This document shows positions 45,373 through 53,360 of a stretch of 53,419 nt of DNA, in pieces (position 1 is the stretch's first letter; each line of letters begins with the position of its first letter). The translations under genes were made by a program, and so were the position numbers. The stretch is taken from contig CAZARD010000016.1 in the NCBI GenBank assembly GCA_964487505.1, forward strand, positions 1-53,419. The letters run 5' to 3'. Below the pieces are notes generated by a model, which was not told the origin of the DNA, made no database searches, and saw only the letters and a program-made list of their open reading frames with translations. The DNA comes from JAFDVJ01 sp964487505. GTDB lineage: Bacteria > Acidobacteriota > Blastocatellia > Pyrinomonadales > Pyrinomonadaceae.

Positions 45373-46563
45373 TCACCTGACTATCGCGCCGTCGGTGACC
45401 CGTTTCGAACCGGACGCGACGAATTCGTCGCCCTCGGACAAACCCGAGAGAATTTCGACCCGACCTTCAGAGGTCTTGCCGACGGTCACGATCCGGAATT
45501 GCGCGATTCCGTCGCTGCCGACGACGAATACGCCCGAGAGCTGGCCGCGCTCGACGATCGCCTCTCCCGGCACCGTGATCGCGTCTTTCTGCGAGGTCGG
45601 AAAGCGCGCCAGGCCGTAAAGCCCCGTTTTCAGAAGCGGGTTCGCCGGCAGATCGATTTTGACCGTGTAGCTGCGGCTGGCCGCATCTGCCGACGGCAGG
45701 ATCTCGGCGACCGTACCCTGGATCTCGGCGTCGCCGATCGAGTCGATCCTGACCTGCACGCGATTCCCGACCCGGACCAACCGCGAACGCGATTCTTCGA
45801 CCGCCGCCTCGAGCCTGTAGAGCGAACTGTCCTCAATCGAGAGCAAAGGCATTCCGGGCGAGGCGACCGCTCCGGATTCGGCGTGTTTCTTGACGATCAC
45901 GCCCGAAACTGGTGATGCGATCCGCGAGTAGCTCTCGTAAACCCGCGTTCCCGCTATTTCGGCCTTGGCCTGATCGATCCGCGCGTTGACCTGCTTCTTT
46001 TTCGAAATGATCGTTTCGACATTGGCCTTCGCCCGTTCCAACTCCGAGCGCGCCGACTTGAGCCTTGAATCGGCTTCGTCGAGTTCCTGCGCGCTGGCGG
46101 ACCGACGGTCGTAGAGTTCCTTGATCCGGCCGTATGTTTTTTCGGCGAGCGTTCGGTTCGATTCGGCGGTCCTGACGCCGGCATTCGCGGCAACGACCGA
46201 CTTGTCGATCTCAATGATCGCGGCCTGCGCCTCTTTCAGTCCGGCCTCGGCACGCTGCCTTTGTGTCTGGCTTTCGCGGTTGTCGATCTCGACCAGCGTC
46301 TGGCCGCGCGTTACGGTGTCGCCCTCCGAAACCGGGAAGGCGACGATGCGTCCCATCATATTCGCCGAGACATCGGTCGTTTTCGATGCCTTCACGGTTC
46401 CGGTCGCTTCGTAGAAATCCTCGATCGAAGACTTCGTCACCTTCTCGACGGAAACGTCCCGGACCTCCGTCGCCGGCTTCGTGTTCGACGGCTCTTCGCG
46501 TTTTCCGCATCCGTTTGTCATCGCGGCCACGGCGAACATCCCGATCAAAATTGCGTTTCTCAT
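45373..46563 (-). CDS. RND efflux periplasmic adaptor (membrane-fusion protein), lipoprotein
   Basis: A 396-residue HlyD/AcrA-type adaptor. The N-terminus RNAILIGMFAVAAMTNGCGK has a hydrophobic segment ending in Cys, a likely though imperfect lipobox. Barrel-sandwich half motifs (GRIVAFPVSEGDTVTRGQTL and SPVSGVIVKKHAESGAVASP) flank a long coiled-coil hairpin (about residues 90-210). The beta-barrel follows (GNRVQVRIDSIGDAEIQGTV), then the membrane-proximal part. It bridges the RND pump and TolC. An AAAGG site favours this ATG; one six codons earlier is also open. The RND gene lies 38 bp downstream. Confidence 0.92.
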   Translation of the reverse strand: MRNAILIGMFAVAAMTNGCGKREEPSNTKPATEVRDVSVEKVTKSSIEDFYEATGTVKASKTTDVSANMMGRIVAFPVSEGDTVTRGQTLVEIDNRESQTQRQRAEAGLKEAQAAIIEIDKSVVAANAGVRTAESNRTLAEKTYGRIKELYDRRSASAQELDEADSRLKSARSELERAKANVETIISKKKQVNARIDQAKAEIAGTRVYESYSRIASPVSGVIVKKHAESGAVASPGMPLLSIEDSSLYRLEAAVEESRSRLVRVGNRVQVRIDSIGDAEIQGTVAEILPSADAASRSYTVKIDLPANPLLKTGLYGLARFPTSQKDAITVPGEAIVERGQLSGVFVVGSDGIAQFRIVTVGKTSEGRVEILSGLSEGDEFVASGSKRVTDGAIVR

Positions 46564-46600
46564 TGTCTTCGTACCTTTCATTTCAATCCGCGCCAGATAA

Positions 46601-47965
46601 TCAGAATTCCCCGATTCGGTCGGCGGTCATGCGGCCCGTGACGAGCAGCACGGACGCATAGGCGACACAGTACTGATAGCGCGCCACGAGCAGATTGTGC
46701 CTCGCGCGGACAAGCGCCGCTTCGGCGCGAATAACTTCATTGAACGTCGTCAATCCATACTTGTACCTGTCCTGCACGATGCGCAACGCCTCGGTCGCCT
46801 GTTCGATGGCCTTGACCGAGACCCGGATCCGCGCGCGCGAGGTCGTAAACTCTTGCTCGGCGCGTATTACCTCGAGCCTGATCTGATCGGCCAATGCTTC
46901 GGATTCGCTCTGAGCGATGACCTCGGCAGTCGCGGCTTGTTCGATCCGCGATTTTCGCCCGGCATCGAAGAGTGTGTACGTGAGACTGATACCGACCGTA
47001 TAATCCGTGCTTCCGTTCACAACATAAGGCGAGCTGTAGCCAAAACTTCCGAAAGCGCCGACCGACGGCAGTCTTTGGTCGCGCACGGCCCGCGTTCCGG
47101 TGCGGGCCGTTTCGACGGCGAGTTTCGAGCGCTTGAGATCCGGCCGATTCTCGAACGCGGCCCGCAGCAGATCGGCACGCGGGTCAACATCAAAGAGGCG
47201 TTCCCGGATGTCGTTCGTAAGTTCGAATTCGCGTTCCGGAGTTTCTCCGAGGGCGATATTGAGCGCGGCGACCGCCGTGACGACGTCGCTTTCGGCCTCG
47301 AGCCTCAGTTGGCGGGCGTTCGCGGTCTCGACCTCGGCAGAGAGAAAATCGGCATCGGTCGTCATTCCGACCTCGGCCATATCCTTCGCTTTTTTCGAAT
47401 TCGCCTCGGCAGAACGGACCGCTTCCGCGCTGACATTCAGCATCTCTTTGGCGAGAACAACGGTAAAATAGTCGCGAACGATGTCGAACCGAAGCTTCTG
47501 GCGAAGCGACTCGGCCTGCAATTCGGCCCGCGTCTGTTCGACCTCGGCGCGTTTGACCCTCGAACGGGTCTGCCGCTGATCGAATATCGGCTGCTGAAAG
47601 TTCAACGCGGTTCGCAGATTGAGAAGTCCCGACGGCCGGTTGAGCGAGCGGAGCGCGAAATCGGATGTCCGGAATCGTCCCTGTTCGAGCCGCGAACCGA
47701 AGACGAAGACCGGATTGTTCGAGAAGACCGCATTCTGTGAGAACTGCACCGTTGGCCGCAGCCCCGTTCTGGCCTCGTCGACAGCGAGGCCCGCGATCTT
47801 CACGGCCGTTTCGACGATCCGAGTTCGCGGGTCGCGATCGAGCGCCTTTTCAACCGCCGCCTCCACCGAAAGTTTAGGCGGGAAAACGCTCTGCGCGAAC
47901 GCGCTCCCGGTCAACATCAGCGTTGCGGCGATCGCAAACACCAGTTTTCGGTTCGGGGAAAGCAT
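46601..47965 (-). CDS. TolC family outer-membrane efflux protein
   Basis: A 454-residue protein. GGGAGG stands before the ATG at 47965, which starts a signal peptide (LVFAIAATLMLTGSAFAQ). Two repeats of the OEP domain are visible, with LSVEAAVEKALDRDPRTRIVE at the start of the first and GVSLTYTLFDAGRKSRIEQA in the second, and long helical stretches between. It forms the outer-membrane channel of the tripartite pump with the adaptor and RND genes directly downstream. The upstream open frame (24 codons) is out of the signal peptide and unlikely to be used. Confidence 0.92.
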   Translation of the reverse strand: MLSPNRKLVFAIAATLMLTGSAFAQSVFPPKLSVEAAVEKALDRDPRTRIVETAVKIAGLAVDEARTGLRPTVQFSQNAVFSNNPVFVFGSRLEQGRFRTSDFALRSLNRPSGLLNLRTALNFQQPIFDQRQTRSRVKRAEVEQTRAELQAESLRQKLRFDIVRDYFTVVLAKEMLNVSAEAVRSAEANSKKAKDMAEVGMTTDADFLSAEVETANARQLRLEAESDVVTAVAALNIALGETPEREFELTNDIRERLFDVDPRADLLRAAFENRPDLKRSKLAVETARTGTRAVRDQRLPSVGAFGSFGYSSPYVVNGSTDYTVGISLTYTLFDAGRKSRIEQAATAEVIAQSESEALADQIRLEVIRAEQEFTTSRARIRVSVKAIEQATEALRIVQDRYKYGLTTFNEVIRAEAALVRARHNLLVARYQYCVAYASVLLVTGRMTADRIGEF

Positions 47966-47985
47966 CGTGGCATCCTCCCAAGGGT

Positions 47986-48177
47986 TCAGTTTTCCCGAAA
48001 TCCGAGTTTGCGGAGGATCGTCATCATCGGACACCATTTCGTGAATGCCGACTGGAAAAGATTGAGCCCGACGAACGCCGTGAACAGGAAGAAGTACGGG
48101 CTGACGTAAACACCGAGCGCGACGCTCAGAATGATAAAGAAGCCGGCGACGGCGTGGAGCATATTGTCGACTGTCAT
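47986..48177 (-). CDS. DUF2892 membrane protein (YgaP transmembrane domain)
   Basis: A 63-residue protein with two membrane helices (AVAGFFIILSVALGVYV and FFLFTAFVGLNLFQSAFT) and the conserved TKWCPMMTILRKLGF tail with one Cys. This is the stand-alone form of the YgaP membrane domain, usually found with rhodaneses or sulfur genes. GAGGTG precedes the start. First gene of the TolC-MFP-RND transcript, with a clear promoter just upstream. Confidence 0.88.
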   Translation of the reverse strand: MTVDNMLHAVAGFFIILSVALGVYVSPYFFLFTAFVGLNLFQSAFTKWCPMMTILRKLGFREN

Positions 48178-48198
48178 TGTTTCACCTCGTAGAGTTAA

Positions 48199-48253
48199 CT
48201 ACATAACCATATAGTGATATATTTACGATACGCCTTGGAGCGTCGGGTGTCAA
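48199..48253 (-). promoter_or_regulatory. Promoter of the efflux operon with overlapping candidate ArsR operator
   Basis: On the minus strand a perfect -35 TTGACA (48253-48248) is followed after 17 bp by TATCGT (48230-48225). Just past the -10, where transcription should start, lies ATATGGTTATGTAG (48212-48199), which matches ATACACTTATGTAT next to arsR at 10 of 14 positions, including the shared TTATGTA. This fits repression by the ArsR-type protein. Confidence 0.6.
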
Positions 48254-48265
48254 GCGGACCGGTCG

Positions 48266-48814
48266 CTACTCGGAAAGGAGTTTTTCGATGTCAGATCTTA
48301 GTGTCGATTCCAGGACTATGCCGGTGTATGTTTTTGCGAGTGAGCCGTTCTTGTCGTAGAGGAAGGTGGTCGGAAGCACCTCGGCCAACTTGTCGTTCGG
48401 ATCGTTTCCAGGAGTGACGATGATGTAAGGAACCGAATATTGCTGGACGAACGCCGGGACCTTGCCGAGGTCCTGGTCGACGGTGACGCCGACGAATTCG
48501 ACCCCGCGCGGCGTCATTTCGTTCGCGACACGCACCAGTCCCGGGGTCTCGAAACGGCACGGCCCGCACCAGGTCGCCCAGTAGTTTATGACGATCACCT
48601 TGCCGCGGTGCTGGCCGAAGTTCCAATCGCGCCCGTCGAGCGCCCGGAACGTAAAATCGTTCGTCGAAGTCCGCGCATCGGGCGATCTCGGCCCGAACTG
48701 CCACCATGACGCGGGAGCCCAGAAATACAGGATAGCAACGCCGACCGCCAAGGTTATCGCCCACTCGATCAGACTGCGTTTGAGCGATTTTTGTTTTCCG
48801 TCGTCCTTTTCCAT
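48266..48814 (-). CDS. Membrane-anchored TlpA-like thioredoxin
   Basis: A 182-residue protein. One N-terminal membrane anchor (about residues 15-33), then a thioredoxin fold facing the periplasm with active site WCGPC (Cys83/Cys86) in VINYWATWCGPCRFETPGL and the cis-Pro region EVLPTTFLYDKNGS. TlpA/ResA proteins reduce disulfides or persulfides of extracytoplasmic partners. Its place between the persulfide genes and the efflux operon suggests thiol or persulfide chemistry in the envelope. It ends before the efflux promoter. Confidence 0.9.
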   Translation of the reverse strand: MEKDDGKQKSLKRSLIEWAITLAVGVAILYFWAPASWWQFGPRSPDARTSTNDFTFRALDGRDWNFGQHRGKVIVINYWATWCGPCRFETPGLVRVANEMTPRGVEFVGVTVDQDLGKVPAFVQQYSVPYIIVTPGNDPNDKLAEVLPTTFLYDKNGSLAKTYTGIVLESTLRSDIEKLLSE

Positions 48815-49305
48815 AAAACGTAGCGCTCGCGGTTTCGCGGATTTCTACGGCCTCGAGCCGGTTCCGGACTCGATGCGGAATCCAAGCTTCGAGATCGGTC
48901 ATCGCCCCGGGGCCGAACGGCATCTGGTCGTTTGAACCGGGATTACGCAATAAAGGCGAATCTTTATGATTGTCGCCGTTGCGATCTTTGCGGGCTTCGC
49001 GCGGGGAACCGGCATCAACTCGCCAAACAGGCATTTTCGCACGCAAAGACCGCAAAGGGTACGTCAGCCAGTCCGAAACTCCTCAAGAATCCGCGATGGA
49101 AATCCTAACGCGCAGTTTGGGTTGAATAGCCAGCCCAGAATTACCTCGAACGCGTCGCGCGAGGAAACGTCCGAGGCGAATCGAAGCAAACCTCGGGCTT
49201 TGACCGAATCCGTCTTTTCTTTGTACGGTTCTATTCTTTCGGAGGCACCCCCGCCTCTTGGTCCTCGTTCGGACGCCGAAACTCGACGTCGCAGGAATTG
49301 CGCAT
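48815..49305. other. Gene-free stretch in the sulfur block
   Basis: No credible gene is seen on either strand. Near 48975-49060 there is a weak inverted pair of CTTTGCG-type repeats (GTTGCGATCTTTGCGGG facing CGCAAAGACCGCAAAGGG). The rest shows no structure that I can name. Confidence 0.55.
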
Positions 49306-49395
49306 TCAGGTGCTGACGCCGAGCTTCGGCAAGATCACAAGCTGCATCAACAGCCAAAAGAAGAAAAAGCCGATTATCCAATAGAGATCGTTCAT
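49306..49395 (-). CDS. Small membrane peptide, 29 residues
   Basis: MNDLYWIIGFFFFWLLMQLV followed by ILPKLGVST. GAGG sits 7 bp before the ATG. The body is one hydrophobic helix with a polar tail. I do not know the family for certain; the LPKLGVxT tail looks conserved-like. It follows the ferritin-like lipoprotein gene by 61 bp on the same strand and is probably in its transcript. Confidence 0.55.
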   Translation of the reverse strand: MNDLYWIIGFFFFWLLMQLVILPKLGVST

Positions 49396-49456
49396 AACAT
49401 CCTCAGCTAAGCATCAAAAAATGACTGCAACCGCGCGCACGAGACGGCGGTGCGGA

Positions 49457-50089
49457 TCAGAAAGGCCGTCCGCCGCGGCCGCGGCCGCCACCCGGCCCTC
49501 CGCCGCCCGACCCGCAACGCTGAAATGCCGGCAAATGATTTTGTTCCGAGGCCCGCTGCAGTTCGCGATAGACCATCAGGATGTCCTCGCGCGTCGTTGA
49601 TTTGAAGAGACGCGTGTACAGGTCGCGGTTCGCGATCTCGGCATCGGCCCCGGCTTTACAGGCAGCGCCGACGGTCTCGAACCGAGGGGTCTCGCTGATC
49701 CACTTGTTTTCGGGAACCGTTACCCCGTATGTCCTCATCAGAACCTTTAGGCGATCCGCGTGACGCGCCTCTGCCTGCTGTATATTGATGAACGGACGCG
49801 GATTCTTGAAGTCCTTGTTGATCCGGTCGTAGGTTGCCCAAGCCAAGTACTCGTCATTGAGAGCGAGCAAAAGTCCGTTGACCTCTTCCTTCTTCAAGTC
49901 GCCTTTGTACGCCGCAAAATCAAAATCACAGATTCTGCATTCATTCGGGTTAGTCTTCGCCGCTTCCGGCGTCGGCGTCGGTGCCGGAATCGCTGGTGGC
50001 GCATCGTTGCCCGATTGCAGGTTCGGCGTCTGAGCCGTCCCGCATCCGAAAGAAAAAACCATCGTCACGATTAGTATCAGAGTTCTCAT
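49457..50089 (-). CDS. DUF2202-like ferritin-fold lipoprotein
   Basis: A 210-residue protein. The N-terminus (LILIVTMVFSFGCGT) is a lipoprotein signal with Cys16. A Pro/Ala/Thr linker leads to a DUF2202-type ferritin-like four-helix domain (about 65-185) with LNDEYLAWATYDRI and INIQQAEARHADRLKVL giving candidate metal ligands. Four cysteines (CRICDF near residue 51, AACKAG, FQRCGSGGG) are unusual for the fold. The C-terminus is a Gly/Arg tail. Its role is not known; a metal- or redox-binding periplasmic protein is likely. Confidence 0.8.
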   Translation of the reverse strand: MRTLILIVTMVFSFGCGTAQTPNLQSGNDAPPAIPAPTPTPEAAKTNPNECRICDFDFAAYKGDLKKEEVNGLLLALNDEYLAWATYDRINKDFKNPRPFINIQQAEARHADRLKVLMRTYGVTVPENKWISETPRFETVGAACKAGADAEIANRDLYTRLFKSTTREDILMVYRELQRASEQNHLPAFQRCGSGGGGPGGGRGRGGRPF

Positions 50090-50135
50090 TTCCCCTCCAC
50101 ATCATGCATCGCCCGTTTTGAGCGACGCGAAAAGA

Positions 50136-51506
50136 CTATGATCTGGCGCACGCGGTTGCCGAGACCTCGGACTCGAGCCCGGCCTCGAGCCAAGCCTGCG
50201 TTCCCCCCGTGACGTTGCATATCTTCTCGAAACCGGCGTTTTCGAGAATGCTTGTTCCGAGAGACGATCTGTATCCGCTCTGGCAGATAACATACGTCGG
50301 GAGTTTCGGGTCGAGTCGGTCGATCTCCTTATCGAGCCGGTCGAGCGGGATGTTGATCGTCCCGACGGCGTGGCCGTTCGCGTGTTCGGCGGGTCGCCGC
50401 ACGTCGATGAATTGCGTTCCCGATTCCCTTACGCGCGCGGCGACGGCCGCGACCGTGATCTGTTCGATCGAACGGGTCCGGCCCTTGAAATCCCCTATGA
50501 GCATGAATCCAGCGACCGACTCGTGGCCGACGCGGGCGAGCCGCATGAACGCCTCGTCGACCTGTTCCGCGGTCTGCGCGACGATGGCGAGCTTCGTTCC
50601 GATCGGGATCATCGTTCCGGCCCACGACGCGAACTGCCCGCCGAGCCCGATGTTGACAGAATTCGGCAAGTGCCTCGCGCCATATTCGAAGTTCTTGCGG
50701 ACATCGATGACGACGCCGTCGAAATCCGAGATCTCTTCGGAAGTCATCGCAACCGGACGCGGAAGTTCGGCCAGCGAACGCGATCCTTCGAGGTTCTTCG
50801 CCGCGCTGCGCGGAAAGTACATCGGCACCTCGGGCTGATCTGCCGCGACGATCCGCACGAACTCGTCCTTTGTCATCGGCTGCAACGCATAGTTGAACTG
50901 CCGCTGGTTCCCAAGCGTCGACCAAGTCTCCTTCGAAAGCGATTTTCCGCACAGCGAACCCGCGCCGTGCGCCGGATAGACCTCGGTCTCGTCCGGGTAT
51001 TTCAAGAGCTTGTCGTGGAGCGAATCATAGAGCATCGACGCCATCTGTTCGGCGGTAAATCCTTTCGACCCGACGAGATCCGGCCGTCCGACATCGCCTA
51101 TGAACAGCGTGTCGCCTGTGAACATACGAAGCGGTTCCCCCGGATACTCGGCAATGACGGTGATTCCCTCGGGCGTATGTCCCGGTGTTTCGAGAAAGGT
51201 CAGTCTGATCTCTCCGACCGATAGCGTGTCGCCGTCCGCGACCTTGAGCGTCGGAAACGAAGTGTTGGCGCGCCGGCCGTAGACGATCTCGGCCCCCGTG
51301 CGCCCGGCGAGTTCAAGATGCCCCGAAACGAAATCGGCGTGCGAGTGCGTCTCAATGACGTATTTGATCCGTTGGCCGTTCGACTCTGCCTCGTCAAGAT
51401 ACTGCTGGACATCGCGCTGCGGATCGATGATGGCCGCCTCGCCGCCGGAACCGATGTAGTACGACGCGTGCGCCAGACAACCGAGATAGAACTGCTTGAA
51501 TTTCAT
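50136..51506 (-). CDS. cstB: Persulfide dioxygenase-sulfurtransferase (CstB-like)
   Basis: A 456-residue three-domain protein. The N-terminal beta-lactamase fold has the persulfide dioxygenase iron site (ETHSHADFVSGHLELA, His54/His56/Asp58; later PGHTPEG, FTGDTLFIGDVGRPDL and YPAHGAGS). The middle rhodanese (about 265-350) has no active Cys. The C-terminal rhodanese has CQSGYRSS with Cys408. This order is that of CstB, which oxidises low-molecular-weight persulfides to thiosulfate in the cytoplasm. The neighbours TauE, YgaP-like and an ArsR regulator match the logic of cst loci. A GGGGTG site lies before the ATG. Confidence 0.9.
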   Translation of the reverse strand: MKFKQFYLGCLAHASYYIGSGGEAAIIDPQRDVQQYLDEAESNGQRIKYVIETHSHADFVSGHLELAGRTGAEIVYGRRANTSFPTLKVADGDTLSVGEIRLTFLETPGHTPEGITVIAEYPGEPLRMFTGDTLFIGDVGRPDLVGSKGFTAEQMASMLYDSLHDKLLKYPDETEVYPAHGAGSLCGKSLSKETWSTLGNQRQFNYALQPMTKDEFVRIVAADQPEVPMYFPRSAAKNLEGSRSLAELPRPVAMTSEEISDFDGVVIDVRKNFEYGARHLPNSVNIGLGGQFASWAGTMIPIGTKLAIVAQTAEQVDEAFMRLARVGHESVAGFMLIGDFKGRTRSIEQITVAAVAARVRESGTQFIDVRRPAEHANGHAVGTINIPLDRLDKEIDRLDPKLPTYVICQSGYRSSLGTSILENAGFEKICNVTGGTQAWLEAGLESEVSATACARS

Positions 51507-51523
51507 ATAACACCCCTTATGCC

Positions 51524-51557
51524 ATTTTGGATTTTGGATTTCGATTTTGGATTTGTC
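51524..51557. repeat. Heptamer array, ATTTTGG family, upstream of cstB
   Basis: ATTTTGG, ATTTTGG, ATTTCG, ATTTTGG, ATTTGTC. One unit is a base short. It lies in the 99-bp gap between the TauE and cstB genes. Confidence 0.7.
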
Positions 51558-51605
51558 GGACGCCCTAGCCTGAAACTCGTTTCCGGGATCTAAGACATCA
51601 AAGAT

Positions 51606-52364
51606 CTAAAAGCCGAAATCCGGATTTGCGTTCTTCACGACGAGGAAGAGCGCGATTCCGATAACGAGCAGCGCGAATGCGCGCTGGAGCTTGACCGCCG
51701 CCAACCGATGGGAAAGGATCGTCCCGACGATCGTGCCGGCAAGCGCGATCGCAAGAACCGCGAGCGTCATCGCGATATTGATCTCCATCTGCGCCAGATG
51801 ACCGACGAATCCGGCGGCCGAATTCATCGCGATCACGACGAGCGACGTGCCGATCGCCGGCTTCATCGCCAAACCGCCGAAAAACACGAGCGCGGGAACG
51901 ATCAGAAAACCCCCGCCGACTCCGAGAAAACCGGTCAGCAATCCGACGCCGAATCCCGCCGCGAGCGATTTCGATCGGCTCACGCCGCGGCTCTCACTCG
52001 CCACGTTCCGACGCCGCCAGAGCATCGCGAATGCGACGACGAACATCAGCGCCGCGAAGATCAGAAGCAGCGTCGATGACGACACGAGCCGCGTCAACGG
52101 CGAACCGGCGATCGCGCCGACGATTCCCGCCGACCCGAAAAGAAGACCGGACGACCGGTCGACGTTATCGCGCCGGTGATGAAGGTAGGCGCCGAATGCG
52201 CTTGTCGCGCCGACGACCGCGAGCGACATCCCGACCGCTTCGTGGGGACCGATCCCCAGGAAATAAACGAGGATCGGAACAGTCAGGATCGAGCCGCCGC
52301 CGCCGATCAATCCGAGTGAAAGGCCGATCGCCGCGCTCAATATCAATCCCGTCAAAAACAACAT
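51606..52364 (-). CDS. TauE/SafE family sulfite/anion exporter
   Basis: A 252-residue membrane protein with about eight helices. Two inverted halves show the family signature: LGLIGGGGSILTVPILVYF with HEAVGMSLAVVG in the first and GFLGVGGGFLIVPALVFF with KPAIGTSLVVIAMN in the second. Members export sulfite, sulfonates or thiosulfate-like anions. Between cstB and the YgaP-like gene it likely disposes of the oxidised sulfur that CstB makes. The exact substrate is inferred. Confidence 0.92.
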   Translation of the reverse strand: MLFLTGLILSAAIGLSLGLIGGGGSILTVPILVYFLGIGPHEAVGMSLAVVGATSAFGAYLHHRRDNVDRSSGLLFGSAGIVGAIAGSPLTRLVSSSTLLLIFAALMFVVAFAMLWRRRNVASESRGVSRSKSLAAGFGVGLLTGFLGVGGGFLIVPALVFFGGLAMKPAIGTSLVVIAMNSAAGFVGHLAQMEINIAMTLAVLAIALAGTIVGTILSHRLAAVKLQRAFALLVIGIALFLVVKNANPDFGF

Positions 52365-52445
52365 CTCAGATTCTCTTGGGACCGGGCGCGAACGTAATCA
52401 GCAAACCACCCCCGTTGTTTGCGATCTTTCGCGCCCGGCCGCGCG

Positions 52446-52985
52446 CTAGTTCGTCGGATTCTCCGAACGAACCGCGCGATTCCAAGGCATACGTGCCAAC
52501 AGCATCGCCATTCCGCACCAGTCTGTCGCGCCCGCGAACGCGAGCCCGGCACCGACGAATCCGGCGAGCAGCGCAAAGTGCGAGCTCACCAGGTATGTTA
52601 GCGCGATGCTCACGACAATGATCATTCCGGCAGCGAAACGCACTTGCCGCTCGAGCGACCAAGGCGCGCGTTCATCGCGTTCGAGCGGAAGATCTTCGCT
52701 CTTCCAAGCCTCGATGCCGCCGCGGACATTGACGACGTTTTGAAATCCGAGCGCCCGCAAACGTTGCTGCGCTTCGGAAGAACGCCTTCCCGACCGGCAC
52801 ATCACATAAACCGTGTGCGTGTGATCAAGTTCGGTATGCCGTCTTTCAATTTCTCTCAGCGGCACAAGTTTCGCGCCGCTCACGCGACCGCCGGCAAACT
52901 CCGCCTGTTCGCGGACATCCACCAGCGTCGTTCCTTCCTTGCCGAGTTCCTCGCGAAGTCCGAGGACTGTACATTCGCTCATCAA
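52446..52985 (-). CDS. YgaP-like rhodanese with membrane domain
   Basis: A 179-residue protein. An N-terminal rhodanese domain (about 8-100) with TLVDVREQAEFAGGRVSGA and active-site CRSGRRSS (Cys63), followed by a DUF2892 pair of membrane helices (about 117-160). This is the YgaP layout, an inner-membrane sulfurtransferase. AGGGAGG precedes the start region and arsR ends 33 bp upstream, so the two are one operon. The membrane part is cousin to the 63-residue DUF2892 protein at 47986. Confidence 0.9.
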   Translation of the reverse strand: MMSECTVLGLREELGKEGTTLVDVREQAEFAGGRVSGAKLVPLREIERRHTELDHTHTVYVMCRSGRRSSEAQQRLRALGFQNVVNVRGGIEAWKSEDLPLERDERAPWSLERQVRFAAGMIIVVSIALTYLVSSHFALLAGFVGAGLAFAGATDWCGMAMLLARMPWNRAVRSENPTN

Positions 52986-53018
52986 ATTCCCTCCCTATGT
53001 TCGATTTCGTTATTGCTT

Positions 53019-53345
53019 TCAACTGAAACTCGCGACCTGGTTGCGCAGGCGTTCTTCGATCGAATTGCAAACAACCTCACAAAGCGTCGAGATGCTTGGG
53101 TCGGCGATCGAATAAATGACGGTGTTCCCCTTCTGTTCGCGCGAAACCAACCCGCCGGTCTGCAGGATCTTCAGGTGTTTCGACACGTTCGGCTGACTTG
53201 TGTTGCACAGTTCGGTCAGCTCGCCGACGTTTTTCTCGCCTTCCTGCAGAATCTGCAGGATGCGGAGCCGAAGCGGTTCCGACATTATCTTGAACCGGTT
53301 GGCAACCAGGTTCAGCGCATCGTCGCTCAAGATCTTCTCAGCCAT
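53019..53345 (-). CDS. ArsR/SmtB family transcriptional regulator
   Basis: A 108-residue winged-helix repressor. The DNA-recognition helix region is NVGELTELCNTSQPNVSKHLKILQ split across residues 39-62; the beta-wing follows (GLVSREQKGNTVIYSI). Cysteines 47, 89 and 93 could bind metal or sense persulfide/oxidant as in BigR/SqrR-type ArsR members, though spacing differs from those. With YgaP, TauE and CstB downstream it is the likely local regulator of sulfide/persulfide stress. No Shine-Dalgarno; a palindrome lies immediately before the start. Confidence 0.9.
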   Translation of the reverse strand: MAEKILSDDALNLVANRFKIMSEPLRLRILQILQEGEKNVGELTELCNTSQPNVSKHLKILQTGGLVSREQKGNTVIYSIADPSISTLCEVVCNSIEERLRNQVASFS

Positions 53346-53346
53346 G

Positions 53347-53360
53347 ATACATAAGTGTAT
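53347..53360 (-). promoter_or_regulatory. Candidate autoregulatory operator of the ArsR-type gene
   Basis: ATACA-CTTA-TGTAT on the minus strand, a perfect 5-4-5 palindrome, sits 1 bp upstream of the arsR start codon. A related 14-mer lies at the start of the efflux operon (48199-48212). Confidence 0.5.

Noticed and set aside
49064..49381. 105-codon open frame on the minus strand overlapping the small membrane peptide
   Set aside because: It has no ribosome site and no protein-like pattern; the other frame with GAGG and a membrane helix is preferred.
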